A stretch of 64,000 nt of DNA from Rhodocyclaceae bacterium. Its GTDB lineage: Bacteria > Pseudomonadota > Gammaproteobacteria > Burkholderiales > Rhodocyclaceae. Below the pieces are notes generated by a model. The model did not search any database. It was not told where the DNA came from and saw only the letters and a program-made list of their open reading frames with translations. This document shows, piece by piece, positions 17,945 to 27,314 of this stretch; positions within the stretch are counted from its first letter, which is position 1, and the number at the start of each line of letters is the position of its first letter. Location: positions 146,781 through 210,780 of the forward strand of contig JADKHX010000021.1 of NCBI GenBank assembly GCA_016721505.1, written 5' to 3'. Made by a program: the position numbers and the translations under genes.

Positions 17945-19530
17945 CAGCCGACTTTCCGGCCACTGCCTTGCCAATACTTTTCTTTGACTTTGCGGCGCAA
18001 CACTTTGCCGACTGCCGAAGTTGGCAACTCAGTAACGAACACCAAAGTTTTTGGCGTTTTGTAGCCACCGAGCTTGGATTTAGTCAGCGCGATAAGTTCT
18101 TCTACGCCCACATTCGCTCCCGCCCGCAGCACCACTTCGGCGTGCACCGCCTCGCCCCATTCGGCGTGCGGAATGCCGATCACTGCCGCCATCGACACCG
18201 CCGGATGCGAGGCCAGCGCGGCCTCGACTTCCACCGCATAGACATTGAAACCGCCGCTGATAATCATGTCCTTAATGCGGTCGACGATATAGAGATAGCC
18301 GTCTGCATCGATGTAACCCAGATCGCCGGATTTCCATGCGCCGTTTTCAAATTCGGAGGCGGTGGCTTCCGGGTTGCCATAGTAGCCCTTGATGATGGCC
18401 TTGCACCGTATGCGGATTTCTCCGGTTTCGCCAAACGGTAGTTGCTTGCCATTTTCGTCACTGATAAAAACTTCGACCCCCGGCGTGATTCGACCGGCCG
18501 ATGACAAATGCCTTACCGCCGCTTCAGTGTCGGAATGATGATCGGCCTTGTTGAGTACAGCAATGAACATCGCAGCTTCGGTAGCCGCATAACCTTGGCA
18601 AAATATCTGCCCGAAACACTCGACCAATTCGCCGAGCTTGGTCGGGCTCATTGGCGCAGCACCATAGACCAGCGTGGTCAGGGATGAGAAGTCGCGTGGA
18701 TTGGCCTTTTGCAAATCCAGCAGGCGATAAAGCACGGTCGGCACCAGGAAGGAATGGGTGACGCGTTCCGTTTCAACGACTTCCCGCCACTTTTCCATGT
18801 CCAGCATGTTCATCGTCAGGTTAGCGCCACCGGCAAAAAACGTCGGATAGTAGGTCATCATGGTGCCGTGCGAAATTGGCGAGACATGCAGCAGTCGTGC
18901 AGCGCTGCTGAAGCACATGTCAGTACTGATAAAACCGCTATCGCGTGTCGCCATCATGTTGTCGATCGAGTACATCGCGCACTTACCCTTGCCGGTCGTA
19001 CCACCAGTAAAGCGCAGCATGGCGAGGTGTTCGTCAGTATCCAGTTCAACTTCGTTATCGGCGTCAGACGCCGCGTCAACCAAAGCCCAAAATGAATGCA
19101 CACCCGCTTGCGCAGCTTGTTCTACCGATGGCGGATCCATCACCACGATGTCGCAACCGAGGCCGCGTAATGTCTCGTAGTAAGCATCGAGCAAGCGGGT
19201 TTCCAGAAACACTACCTTGGGGCTGACTTGCGCCATCTGCCGCGCATGCTCTTCCATCGGGTCGCGCAGATTGGTCAACACCACCGTTGCGGCTTGCTTG
19301 AAGGTGGTCGGAAACATCATCAGACTAAGATTGTCGTTCTCCAGCACCAGCATAAATTTGTCACCCACACCCAGCCGCAGCGTGTTGCAAAGCACATCCG
19401 CGATGCGATTGCTCAGCAGGTGATATTGCTCAAACGTATAGCGCCGGTTGCGCTCGATATTGACAACGGCTTCCTGATTGCCGTAGCGCAACGACAACAA
19501 ACGCATGACGCGACTGAAGTTCATTTTCAT
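17944..19530 (-). CDS. Acyl-CoA synthetase (AMP-forming fatty-acid CoA ligase)
   Basis: 528-residue ANL-superfamily ligase that activates a carboxylic acid with ATP and CoA. The P-loop MLRFTGGTTGKGK, the GYAATEAAMF motif (A5), SGDLGYIDADGYLYIVDRIKD (A7-A8) and the C-terminal catalytic Lys in TSAVGKVLRRK are all present. Start at 19530 has AGAGGAG eight bases upstream. It is the fifth gene of the minus-strand operon 23706-16944, 45 bp after the SDR gene. The acyl group is unknown; neighbours point to a medium or long chain, possibly a branched or cyclic acid. Confidence 0.93.
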   Translation of the reverse strand: MKMNFSRVMRLLSLRYGNQEAVVNIERNRRYTFEQYHLLSNRIADVLCNTLRLGVGDKFMLVLENDNLSLMMFPTTFKQAATVVLTNLRDPMEEHARQMAQVSPKVVFLETRLLDAYYETLRGLGCDIVVMDPPSVEQAAQAGVHSFWALVDAASDADNEVELDTDEHLAMLRFTGGTTGKGKCAMYSIDNMMATRDSGFISTDMCFSSAARLLHVSPISHGTMMTYYPTFFAGGANLTMNMLDMEKWREVVETERVTHSFLVPTVLYRLLDLQKANPRDFSSLTTLVYGAAPMSPTKLGELVECFGQIFCQGYAATEAAMFIAVLNKADHHSDTEAAVRHLSSAGRITPGVEVFISDENGKQLPFGETGEIRIRCKAIIKGYYGNPEATASEFENGAWKSGDLGYIDADGYLYIVDRIKDMIISGGFNVYAVEVEAALASHPAVSMAAVIGIPHAEWGEAVHAEVVLRAGANVGVEELIALTKSKLGGYKTPKTLVFVTELPTSAVGKVLRRKVKEKYWQGSGRKVG

Positions 19531-19575
19531 TTTTTAATCTCCTCTGATTTGTTGCGGATTGCTTTGAGTCCTGAC

Positions 19576-20352
19576 TTACCTGGCACGCAGACGCGTTGCG
19601 CCATCGAGCCGAATGGTCTCGCCATTAACGTAGGCGTTTTCGATAATGAAGCTGCAGCAATGAGCAAACTCGCGCATGTCGCCGAGGCGCTTGGGCGCTT
19701 CGACCTGCGCGACCAGCGAGGCCATGATCTTTTCGTCGATTTGTGCCGCCATCGGTGTCATGAATAATCCCGGCGCAATCGCATTCACGCGAATACCGAC
19801 AGCACCGAGCTCGCGAGCGGCTGGCAGGTTCAAGCCAATCACCCCGGCCTTGGTCGCCGAATAAGCACATTGGCCGATGGAGCCTTCGTAGGCAGCGCCA
19901 GACGAAATATTAATCACCACGCCGCGTTCCTCGCCAGCTTCGGGTTCGTTCTTGGCCATCTGCTCGGCGGATTTCGACATCACGTTAAACAGACCAACCA
20001 GATTGACTGCAACCACCTGGGCAAACTTGGCCAGTGGCGCAGCTTTGCCATCCTTACCCAGCACCTTGAAACCATTGGCGATCCCGGCGCAATTGACGCA
20101 GACATGAATCGCGCCGAATTTCGCCATCACCGCATTCACAGCGTTTTGTACCGATTCCTCACTGCTGACATCGGTTTGGACAAACATCGCCTTTTCCGCG
20201 CCGAGATCCTTCACCAGCTTTTCGCCAGCTTCAACGTTCATGTCGAAGACTGCAACGCGAGCGCCCTTTTCCTCAACCATGTAGTGAGCAGTAGCGAGCC
20301 CGAGTCCTGAGGCACCGCCGGTGATGATGACGACTTTGTTTTGAATACGCAT
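19576..20352 (-). CDS. SDR-family 3-hydroxyacyl-CoA dehydrogenase (HSD10-like)
   Basis: 258-residue NAD-dependent short-chain dehydrogenase predicted to oxidise 3-hydroxyacyl-CoA. The cofactor loop TGGASGLGLAT, acidic Asp in VAVFDMN (favouring NAD), NCAGIAN, the catalytic Ser in NISSGAAYEGSIGQ and the YSATK pair are all visible. The length and the ending YVNGETIRLDGATRL match type II 3-hydroxyacyl-CoA dehydrogenases such as HSD10. It supplies the third beta-oxidation step in this operon and sits 40 bp after the acyl-CoA dehydrogenase. Confidence 0.92.
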   Translation of the reverse strand: MRIQNKVVIITGGASGLGLATAHYMVEEKGARVAVFDMNVEAGEKLVKDLGAEKAMFVQTDVSSEESVQNAVNAVMAKFGAIHVCVNCAGIANGFKVLGKDGKAAPLAKFAQVVAVNLVGLFNVMSKSAEQMAKNEPEAGEERGVVINISSGAAYEGSIGQCAYSATKAGVIGLNLPAARELGAVGIRVNAIAPGLFMTPMAAQIDEKIMASLVAQVEAPKRLGDMREFAHCCSFIIENAYVNGETIRLDGATRLRAR

Positions 20353-20392
20353 GATGGGTTCTTTGATTGGATTGGATTAGTTGAGTGCGCCG

Positions 20393-21553
20393 CTAGAAAG
20401 CGTTTATGCCAGTCAAGGCGCGGCCGATGATGAGTTGTTGTATTTGCGTAGTGCCTTCGGGAATCGGCACGATGATGGCTTCGCGCGCCAGACGCTCGAC
20501 CAGAAATTCCTTAGTCAAGCCATTGCCGCCGTGAATTTGCACAGCCTGCCTGGCGACCGTCACCGCTGCTTCGCAAGCAAAATATTTGGCCATTGCCGCT
20601 TCCATTTCGGCGGGGATGCCGTTTTCTATCATCTCTGCAGCGCGATAGGTCAGCAGGCGGGCGGCATCGACATTGGTGGCCATTTCGGCCAGCATCGCCG
20701 AGATCAATTGATGACCGGCGATCACCTTGCCATGCTGCTTGCGCTCCTTGGCATAGGCGATGGCTTCCTCCAGCGCACGACGAGCGATACCCAAGCCCTG
20801 TGCGGCAACGAAGACGCGCGAACGCTCGAACACCATCAAAGTGTTGCGCAGCGCGTCACCTTCCTTGCCCAGCATATTGGCGGCCGGGACGCGGATATCG
20901 TTCATGAAAATCTGCGCTGTCGATTGCGCGTTGCTGGCAATCTTGTGAATTTCGCGCACTTCGTAGGGATGGTCCTTGCGATCTAGCACGAAATGCGACA
21001 GACCCTTGCGCGGATCGTCGCTGGTGCGAGCTGCAACGATCATGAAATCGGAGAAAGAACCGTTGCTGATCCAGCACTTTTCACCGCTAAGGATGTAGTC
21101 GTCCCCATCACGCCGCGCCCTTGCCTTGATTTCAAGCACGTTGGAGCCGACATCGGGCTCGGAGAAGGCCATGCAACCGAACAATTCGCCCTTGATCATG
21201 CCCGGCAAATAGCGTTCCTGAATATGCGCCGGCGCAAGGGTTTCCAGCATCTTGGCGGCAAAGGTATTGATCAGGGTCACTGTCGATAAATCTATCGCGC
21301 AGGCACAGACTTCCTCATACATCATGGTCAGCGTCAGAAAGTCGAAACCCATGCCGCCCTTGGCCTCACTGACTGCACCCGAGACCATGCCGAACTCGCT
21401 GAGCTCCTGCATAAGCTCGCGCATTTTTTCCTTGGGCATCAAGCCGCTGTCGCGATACTCTTTCCTGAACAGCGGATCAATCTTGTCGTACAGATATCGC
21501 TTCAAGCCATCGACGGCGGCTTGCTGCTCTTCGGTTCTGAATACGTGTCCCAT
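20393..21553 (-). CDS. Acyl-CoA dehydrogenase
   Basis: 386-residue FAD enzyme that introduces the alpha-beta double bond in acyl-CoA. Family motifs are MAFSEPDVGSNVLEIKARA (FAD and substrate contact), GEKCWISNG, QIHGGNGLTKEFLVERLAREA and the catalytic-base region PEGTTQIQQLIIGR with Glu in EGT. The frame is open to 21703, but the ATG at 21553 has an AAGGAG site six bases upstream and begins MGHVFRTEEQQ, as expected for the N-terminal helical domain. Spaced 10 bp after the thiolase gene in the operon. Confidence 0.94.
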   Translation of the reverse strand: MGHVFRTEEQQAAVDGLKRYLYDKIDPLFRKEYRDSGLMPKEKMRELMQELSEFGMVSGAVSEAKGGMGFDFLTLTMMYEEVCACAIDLSTVTLINTFAAKMLETLAPAHIQERYLPGMIKGELFGCMAFSEPDVGSNVLEIKARARRDGDDYILSGEKCWISNGSFSDFMIVAARTSDDPRKGLSHFVLDRKDHPYEVREIHKIASNAQSTAQIFMNDIRVPAANMLGKEGDALRNTLMVFERSRVFVAAQGLGIARRALEEAIAYAKERKQHGKVIAGHQLISAMLAEMATNVDAARLLTYRAAEMIENGIPAEMEAAMAKYFACEAAVTVARQAVQIHGGNGLTKEFLVERLAREAIIVPIPEGTTQIQQLIIGRALTGINAF

Positions 21554-21563
21554 GTCGTTCTCC

Positions 21564-22804
21564 TTACTGTTTGGCGAGGATAGTGACTGCGACCACAGCT
21601 TCTTCAATGCCGTAGAGACCGCCACCGTTTTCCTGAATCGCGATACGGGCGTTTTCAACTTGACGCTTACCAGCTTCACCGCGCAACTGGGTGACCAACT
21701 CATGAATTTGCCCGAGACCGGTCGCGCCTATCGGATGACCTTTGGATTCCAGACCGCCGGAAGGATTAATCGGGATCTTGCCGCCGACCGTGAAATCACC
21801 ACGCTCGGCCGCCGGGCCGCCGTGGCCGAATGGCACCAGCATCAGCGATTCGGCATTGAGGATTTCACCCATTGCCGAAGCGTCATGCACTTCCGCTACG
21901 CTGACATCAGCGGGCGGCACGCCAGCGATTTCGTAGGCTTTTCTTGCCGCCAGATGGGCAACAATTTTTGCGGCTCGGCAAGTGCGCGATTGGTGCCGGT
22001 TTGTATCACGCTGGCTAGCACTTTCACTGCTCTGCCAGCGGAGCCATTCAAGCGCTTCAAGCCAGCGGCATTGCAGACCACCACGGCAGCTGCCCCATCG
22101 CTGATTGCCGAGCACATCAGCGTGGTCAGCGGATAGGCAATCGGCGGCGAGGCCAGCACTTCATCGATGCTGAAAGCCTTTTGAAACTGCGCCAGCGGAT
22201 TGTGCACCGAGTGTGTGTGATTCTTGGCTGCGACTGCCGCGATCTGGCGTTGCGTGGTGCCATAAGTCTTCATGTGATAGCGACACAGCGCTGCATAGAT
22301 GTCCATGAACACGCTGTAGGGGCGCTCCGACATGGTGCCAGGCGGCACGGTCACACCGTCGCCCATCGCCAGCAGCGTGGCTTTGTTTTGCTCGACGGTG
22401 GCCACATCCCAACCGCCATCAAACACAGCAAACATTTTGGACTTGTCGGCAATATTCATTTTCTCGGCACCCACCGCCAGTGCGATGTCGCAACTACCGG
22501 CGCGCAACGCCAAGGTGGCCAGATTGAAGGCCGACGATCCCGACGCGCAGGCGTTTTCGACGCTGAACACCGGCACGCCTTCAATGCCCACATGACGCAT
22601 CGCAATCGGGCCGGGAATCGCTGTTTGGCCTTGCAGCGGGCCATTGGTCGCACCGGCGTAATAGGCGGATTCAATATCGGCGGTGGTGATACCGGCATCT
22701 TTCAATGCAAGGCCAACGGCCTCGCCAACCATGTCATACACCGTGCGGTCGAGCAGGCGGCCAAACGGCGTCATGCCAACACCAACTATGTAAATATCGT
22801 TCAT
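21564..22804 (-). CDS. SCP2-type thiolase / acetyl-CoA acetyltransferase (one frameshift)
   Basis: Thiolase-superfamily enzyme predicted to cleave 3-ketoacyl-CoA. The frame from 22804 encodes the N-terminal two thirds, with the nucleophile in VENACASGSSAF. It breaks near 21972, and the C-terminal third continues in another frame, with VHDASAMGEI and NPSGGLESKGHPIGATGLGQ. Adding one base to the CC at 21972-21973 (giving ALAEPAKIVAHLAARKAYE) restores a 413-residue protein of normal length. I treat it as a probable sequencing slip. Start at 22804 has AAGGAG upstream. The C-terminal HPxGATG is typical of lipid-transfer thiolases used for sterol or branched substrates. Confidence 0.87.
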
Positions 22805-22818
22805 TGAAAAACTCCTTA

Positions 22819-22917
22819 AGCGTGAAATACGTGATAGGTAAGAATCGAGCGTAGCGAGCTAGATAGAAGCCTTCCCGCGAGGGGAGGATGGGAGGGGTGG
22901 GCCTATTTTTCCCAGTG
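22819..22917 (-). repeat. Upstream repeat element, short copy C
   Basis: Lies between the enoyl-CoA hydratase and thiolase genes of one operon, next to the thiolase SD. Shared blocks with the copies at 31038-31260 and 53706-53933 are AGCGTGAAATACG, GTGAT, TCGAGCGTAGCGAGC, a CCTTCCCGCGAGGGGAGG hairpin, GGGAGGGGTGGG, a T-rich stretch and CAGTGCAT. It lacks the central double hairpin found in the other two. Confidence 0.65.
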
Positions 22918-22920
22918 CAT

Positions 22921-23706
22921 TTAGCGACCCTGAAACTGCGGCGCGCGTTTTTCGGCGAAAGACTGCAAGCCTTCCTGGAAGTCGGCGGTGCGCATGTGCT
23001 TGCGCATATTCACCGCCTCGTGAACTAGTGCATCGTCGCGTGATTTGTCGGCAGTAAAGCGCGCCACCTCTTTCATCCGACGCAAAGCAATCGGGCTTTT
23101 CCTGGCAATTTGCGTGGCCAGTTTCATGGTCGCTTCGGCAAAATCCGCATCCGCATGAACTTCGCAGACCAGGCCGCAAGCTTTCATCTCGGCAGCTGAC
23201 AACGACTTGCCGGTGAATAACATATACATCGCCATGTTCAGCGGAATCAGGCGCGGCAACACCGCCGCACCGCCCGCGCCGGGATAGACGCCGAAGTTGG
23301 CATGCGCATCAGCTATCGTCGCACTCTCTGCCGCCACCACAATGTCGGCACACATTGCCAGCTCAAGTCCCCCGGCCATGGTGATGCCGTTCAGCGCTGC
23401 AATCACCGGCTTGGGAAAATTACGCAAACGTGCAAAGGTCACATCGCCGCGATCAAGAAAATCCGGCTCGCCCGCGGGCAAGCTTTGACTCGCCAACACT
23501 TCCTTCAGATCGGCACCCGCGCAAAAAGCGCTACCGGCACCGGTGAGTACCACCACCCGAACCGCATCGTTAGTTGCAAGCTCTATCAAGCGACGATCAA
23601 GCTCAGCCATGATGGCCATATTCAGCGAGTTCATCGCTTTCGGCCGATTCAAAGTCAAGCGCGCTACCGAATCGATAACTTCACACAACAACACGTCTTC
23701 GCTCAT
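22921..23706 (-). CDS. Enoyl-CoA hydratase/isomerase
   Basis: 261-residue crotonase-fold enzyme that hydrates 2-enoyl-CoA. The oxyanion-hole segment GAGSAFCAGADLKEV, the second NH loop AALNGITMAGGLELAMCAD and NFGVYPGAGGAAVLPRLI are clear; in the last, the usual catalytic Glu of PEhGl-type hydratases is replaced by a PGAGG stretch, so isomerase or another crotonase activity is possible. Start at 23706 has GGAG seven bases upstream. It is the first gene of the minus-strand beta-oxidation operon, facing the divergent WS/DGAT gene across 297 bp. Confidence 0.9.
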   Translation of the reverse strand: MSEDVLLCEVIDSVARLTLNRPKAMNSLNMAIMAELDRRLIELATNDAVRVVVLTGAGSAFCAGADLKEVLASQSLPAGEPDFLDRGDVTFARLRNFPKPVIAALNGITMAGGLELAMCADIVVAAESATIADAHANFGVYPGAGGAAVLPRLIPLNMAMYMLFTGKSLSAAEMKACGLVCEVHADADFAEATMKLATQIARKSPIALRRMKEVARFTADKSRDDALVHEAVNMRKHMRTADFQEGLQSFAEKRAPQFQGR

Positions 23707-23919
23707 GATGCCTCCAAGTGGTGGATGCTATGGCTGCATCCTAGCGACGCGTCAAAGCGCTCACAGGTCATTGCAGTGAAACTCGTGGTCATGCTGGAAG
23801 ACGAGTGCCATTCATCGGCATGACCAAAGAATTGACGCAGATGACCTGCACGATGAGCGCCTTAAGAAGATCATGCCGTATCGCTTAGCACCAATTCCCT
23901 GCCGCTGAGGACATCGACA

Positions 23920-23956
23920 CGGCGTGTGGCCGGTGAACGGGCCATTCCATCACCAG
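23920..23956 (+). repeat. Variant REP-like element B, copy 1
   Basis: A 37-base block identical to 38420-38456 (opposite strand). It starts CGGCGTGTGGCC like the main repeat, continues GGTGAACGGGCCATTCCA and ends TCACCAG, with GGTGA/TCACC arms. Here it is followed by TACCAACTGGCAA, the usual right end of the main repeat, as if the loop had been replaced. It occupies the divergent region 23707-24003, in which I see no gene. Confidence 0.8.
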
Positions 23957-24003
23957 TACCAACTGGCAAAGTGCAACGAGCATCGTCAAACAGGAGAACC
24001 ACC

Positions 24004-25569
24004 ATGCTGCAAGAGACACTCAGTCGCGCCTCCAAAGTCATCAGTCAATTTGCCGCCGAGCGCTTGCCGCCAAACCGGCTTTCGGGACAGGACACTTTGT
24101 TTTTACATCTCGATCAAGCACATGCAGCGACGCATGGATCGATGATTTACATCTACGATCAATCTACGGTGCCCGGCAAGAAGATCCACTTTCAGGATGT
24201 CCTGCGACATGTCGAAGCGCGTCTTGCAAGCTCACCCCTTTTCCGCAATCGAATCGAACGGGTGGTCGGTGGTCTGGGTTATCCGTATTGGGTCGAGGAT
24301 GAAAACTTTGACATCGATTTTCATGTCCGTCATTTCGCCCTGCCCAAGCCCTGCGACTGGCGCCAGTTCTGCATACTAGCTTCACGCATTCACGCCCGCA
24401 CCATGGACATGAATCGTCCGCTCTGGGAAATGTATGTAATTGAGGGTCTGGACAATGTGGCCGGCTTGGCCAAAGGTAGCTTTGCCATCGTGACCAAGCT
24501 GCATCATGCCGCCGTCGATGGCACGGCACTCGCCGAGCTGACATGGGCCTTGCACGATACGCTGGGCGCCAAGGCACAAAAAGTTCCGGTACCAACCAAG
24601 GAAGCACCGCCTTTGACCTATTACCGGGCCGACACCAGCGTGCGTCAGACGCTGGCCAGGATAGCCACCGACAATCTGTTGTCGATTTCCCAACTGCTGC
24701 CACCAGTCGCGCGCGTGACACCCAAGTTCGGTGCCATGGCAACGGCGGCATTCAGGAAAAAGATGTTCCCGTCGCCAGACGCGGTAAAGAGCCCAAAACT
24801 ACCGGTCACCCGCTTTAACAAGAAATTTAATGCCAAGCGAGTGTTCGACACGCTTGAGGTCGACATGGCCGACATCAAGTTAATACGCAATGCTGTTCCC
24901 GGTGCCACAGTCAATGATGTGGTGCTGTCGGTGGTTGGCGGTGGCTTACGGCGCTACCTGGAAGCCAAGGGCGAACTACCCAAGACTTCGCTGATGGCGG
25001 CGGCACCCATCAATACCCGGCAAGATGCCTCCGAGCGCAAGACCACTGGCAACAGCATCTCGGTAATGACCTTGCCGGTAGGTACCCAGATTGCCGACCC
25101 GCTGAAGCGACTGGAATATGTGCTGAGCTCTACGACCAAAACCAAAGTGGTGTCCTCGGGTGTTGGCGCCCGTGAAATGACCGACATCAGTAAACATACG
25201 CCGCCCGCCACGCTGGCACTGGCCGGTCGTATGGTGACCTCGTCGTTAAGCAGCTCGCCGAAGTTCAACTGTATCGTCAGCAATGTGCCGGGACCGGTCG
25301 AGCCGCTCTACATGATGGGTGCCAAGCTGGTGTATTGGTCGGGCGTGATGCCGATTCCCGATGGTGCCGGCCTGTTCTTCGCGGTCAGTAGTTATTGCGG
25401 CAAGCTGTTTATTTCACTGACCAGTTCGCCGGTGCTGGTGCCGGATCCAGAATTTATGAAGGCATGCTTGAGAGAATCTTTTGTGGAGACCTTACAAGCC
25501 GCAAAAAAACTTTCGCCGAAACCAGCCACGGCTATCAAGAAACCGCGCACCGTCAAGAGAGGGGTCTAA
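24004..25569 (+). CDS. Wax ester synthase/diacylglycerol acyltransferase (WS/DGAT), full length
   Basis: 521-residue bifunctional acyltransferase for wax ester or triacylglycerol synthesis. The catalytic motif HHAAVDG is at residues 167-173, after NRPLWEMYVIEGL. The C-terminal half has the family block PGATVNDVVLSVVGGGLRRY and the segment CIVSNVPGPVEPLYMMGAKL. The frame is open to 23926, but the ATG at 24004 follows an AGGAG site and the normal N-terminus LSGQDTLFLHLD. It faces the beta-oxidation operon and is followed by an aldehyde dehydrogenase, so fatty aldehyde, fatty acid and wax metabolism appear linked. Confidence 0.95.
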   Translation: MLQETLSRASKVISQFAAERLPPNRLSGQDTLFLHLDQAHAATHGSMIYIYDQSTVPGKKIHFQDVLRHVEARLASSPLFRNRIERVVGGLGYPYWVEDENFDIDFHVRHFALPKPCDWRQFCILASRIHARTMDMNRPLWEMYVIEGLDNVAGLAKGSFAIVTKLHHAAVDGTALAELTWALHDTLGAKAQKVPVPTKEAPPLTYYRADTSVRQTLARIATDNLLSISQLLPPVARVTPKFGAMATAAFRKKMFPSPDAVKSPKLPVTRFNKKFNAKRVFDTLEVDMADIKLIRNAVPGATVNDVVLSVVGGGLRRYLEAKGELPKTSLMAAAPINTRQDASERKTTGNSISVMTLPVGTQIADPLKRLEYVLSSTTKTKVVSSGVGAREMTDISKHTPPATLALAGRMVTSSLSSSPKFNCIVSNVPGPVEPLYMMGAKLVYWSGVMPIPDGAGLFFAVSSYCGKLFISLTSSPVLVPDPEFMKACLRESFVETLQAAKKLSPKPATAIKKPRTVKRGV

Positions 25570-25580
25570 GCACTTCATGG

Positions 25581-25608
25581 ACGGCGTGTGGCCAGCACCA
25601 ACTGGCGC
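25581..25608 (+). repeat. REP-like palindrome, plus orientation
   Basis: The most complete copy: ACGGCGTGT, then GGCCAGCACCAACTGGCG. Arms GCCAG and CTGGC flank a six-base loop. It lies between the WS/DGAT stop and the aldehyde dehydrogenase start. Confidence 0.85.
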
Positions 25609-25662
25609 CACCCCACAGCGATGGCATCGTAGCGCTCGGGCGCTTGAGCAAAAGGAAATTTC

Positions 25663-27111
25663 ATGACCACCCTACTCAATTCAGCTACAGCCTCACCCAC
25701 CACCACGATCACCCGCATGCAGGACGTGCTGGCGCGCCAAAAACAGGCCTTTCTCGCCGACAGCCCGCCATCTGCCGAGCTGCGCATTGACCGTATCAAT
25801 CGCGTCATTGCACTGCTACTCGACAACCAGCAAAAGCTGTGCGAATCGCTGGCCACTGACTTCACTTGGCGCTCGCATGACCAGTCGCTGATGTCGGACA
25901 TTTTGCTGCCTATCGCGTCCCTTAAATACGCGCGCAAGAATCTGTCGCAGTGGATGAAACCAGAGCGTCGTCGCCCGGAAATGCGGCTCGGTCTGATTGG
26001 CGCCAAAGCAGAAATTCTGTTCCAGCCGATTGGCACGGTCGGCATCATGACGCCGTGGAATTTCCCGATCGCCATTGCGCTCGCTCCGCTCGCCGAAGTC
26101 TTTGCTGCAGGCAACCGGGCGATGATCAGTCTCTCCGATCTTTCGCCAACCACGGCCAAGCTGCTCATCGAACTGCTCGCATCCCGCTTTGACGAGACCG
26201 AGCTCGCCGCCTTCGTCGGTGGTGCCGAGGTTGGTGGCGCATTCTCCGCCTTGCCGCTCGACCATCTGGTGTTCACCGGCAGCCCACGTGTCGGCAAACT
26301 GGTGATGCGAGCCGCTGCCGAAAATCTGACTCCCGTTACATTGGAACTCGGTGGCAAATCGCCGACCATCGTCGGTCGTGGTGCCGACCTTGAGAACGCT
26401 GCACGCCGTATTTGGGGCGGCAAGTGCATTAGTGCCGGCCAGGCTTGCGTTGCACCGGATTACGTGATGGTGCACGAAGAAGACCGAGAGAGCTTGGTCG
26501 CCCACATGGTGACCGAATTGCAACGGATGTTTCCGACCATTCTCGATAACCCCGATTACACCGCAATGGCGACACCGGGACAGTACCAGCGGATGCAAAA
26601 ACTGCTGGACGATGGCCGAGAGCGCAAACTCAATATCGTCGAGGTGAATCCGGCAAAGGAAGATCTCAGCTCTTCACGCAAGGTCGCACCGACCATCTTT
26701 ATCGACCCGCCGCAAGACGCACTAATCATGAACGATGAGATTTTCGGGCCACTACTGCCTATCCTTAGCTACCAAGTCATTGATGAGGTCATTGCGTACA
26801 TCAACGAGCGACCCCGACCGCTGGCGCTGTATTACTTTGGTGATGACACCGAGGCCGAGCATGTGCTAGCGCGGACATCCTCCGGCGGTGCCTGCATCAA
26901 CGAAGTCATGCAACACCTGTTTCAGCGCGATCTGCCTTTCGGTGGCTGCGGGAACTCCGGCTTCGGTCGCTACGGCGGCAAAGCCGGCTTCCAAGCCTTT
27001 AGCCTGCAACGATCTGTGTTCTCACCACCACACTGGGACGTCGGCGCAATGCTTCGGCCACCCTACGGCGAGAAGATTCGCCGCGCGATGCGGTTTTTGT
27101 TGCAACCATGA
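25663..27111 (+). CDS. Coniferyl-aldehyde-type aldehyde dehydrogenase
   Basis: 482-residue NAD(P)-dependent aldehyde dehydrogenase. The substrate-channel motif TPWNFPIAIALAPLAEVFAAGN, the catalytic Glu in LELGGKSPTIV, the nucleophile Cys in GQACVAPDYVMV and the EIFGPLLPIL motif are all present. The overall form, with VAPDY after the Cys and a C-terminus SPPHWD...LRPPYGEK, is that of coniferyl aldehyde dehydrogenases (CalB-like), which also take aliphatic aldehydes. AAGGAAA lies upstream of the ATG at 25663. It follows WS/DGAT after 93 bp, so a role in fatty-aldehyde oxidation is plausible. Confidence 0.9.
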   Translation: MTTLLNSATASPTTTITRMQDVLARQKQAFLADSPPSAELRIDRINRVIALLLDNQQKLCESLATDFTWRSHDQSLMSDILLPIASLKYARKNLSQWMKPERRRPEMRLGLIGAKAEILFQPIGTVGIMTPWNFPIAIALAPLAEVFAAGNRAMISLSDLSPTTAKLLIELLASRFDETELAAFVGGAEVGGAFSALPLDHLVFTGSPRVGKLVMRAAAENLTPVTLELGGKSPTIVGRGADLENAARRIWGGKCISAGQACVAPDYVMVHEEDRESLVAHMVTELQRMFPTILDNPDYTAMATPGQYQRMQKLLDDGRERKLNIVEVNPAKEDLSSSRKVAPTIFIDPPQDALIMNDEIFGPLLPILSYQVIDEVIAYINERPRPLALYYFGDDTEAEHVLARTSSGGACINEVMQHLFQRDLPFGGCGNSGFGRYGGKAGFQAFSLQRSVFSPPHWDVGAMLRPPYGEKIRRAMRFLLQP

Positions 27112-27314
27112 AGCGACTCACTCGGCATGCGATTTTTTTAACAATCATTGGCCAGTGACAGCGGTGGTTCGCGGTTGGTCTTTGTCAAAAATCCGCCAGC
27201 CCGGTGACCAACATTTCGCAACTGCTTTATCGGTACCGGGCGACGGAGTAACTTCAGCAGACTCTGCAAGTGCTCGTGCTCCAAAAAGTTGTCAATTACA
27301 TCAAGGAGGAAATC

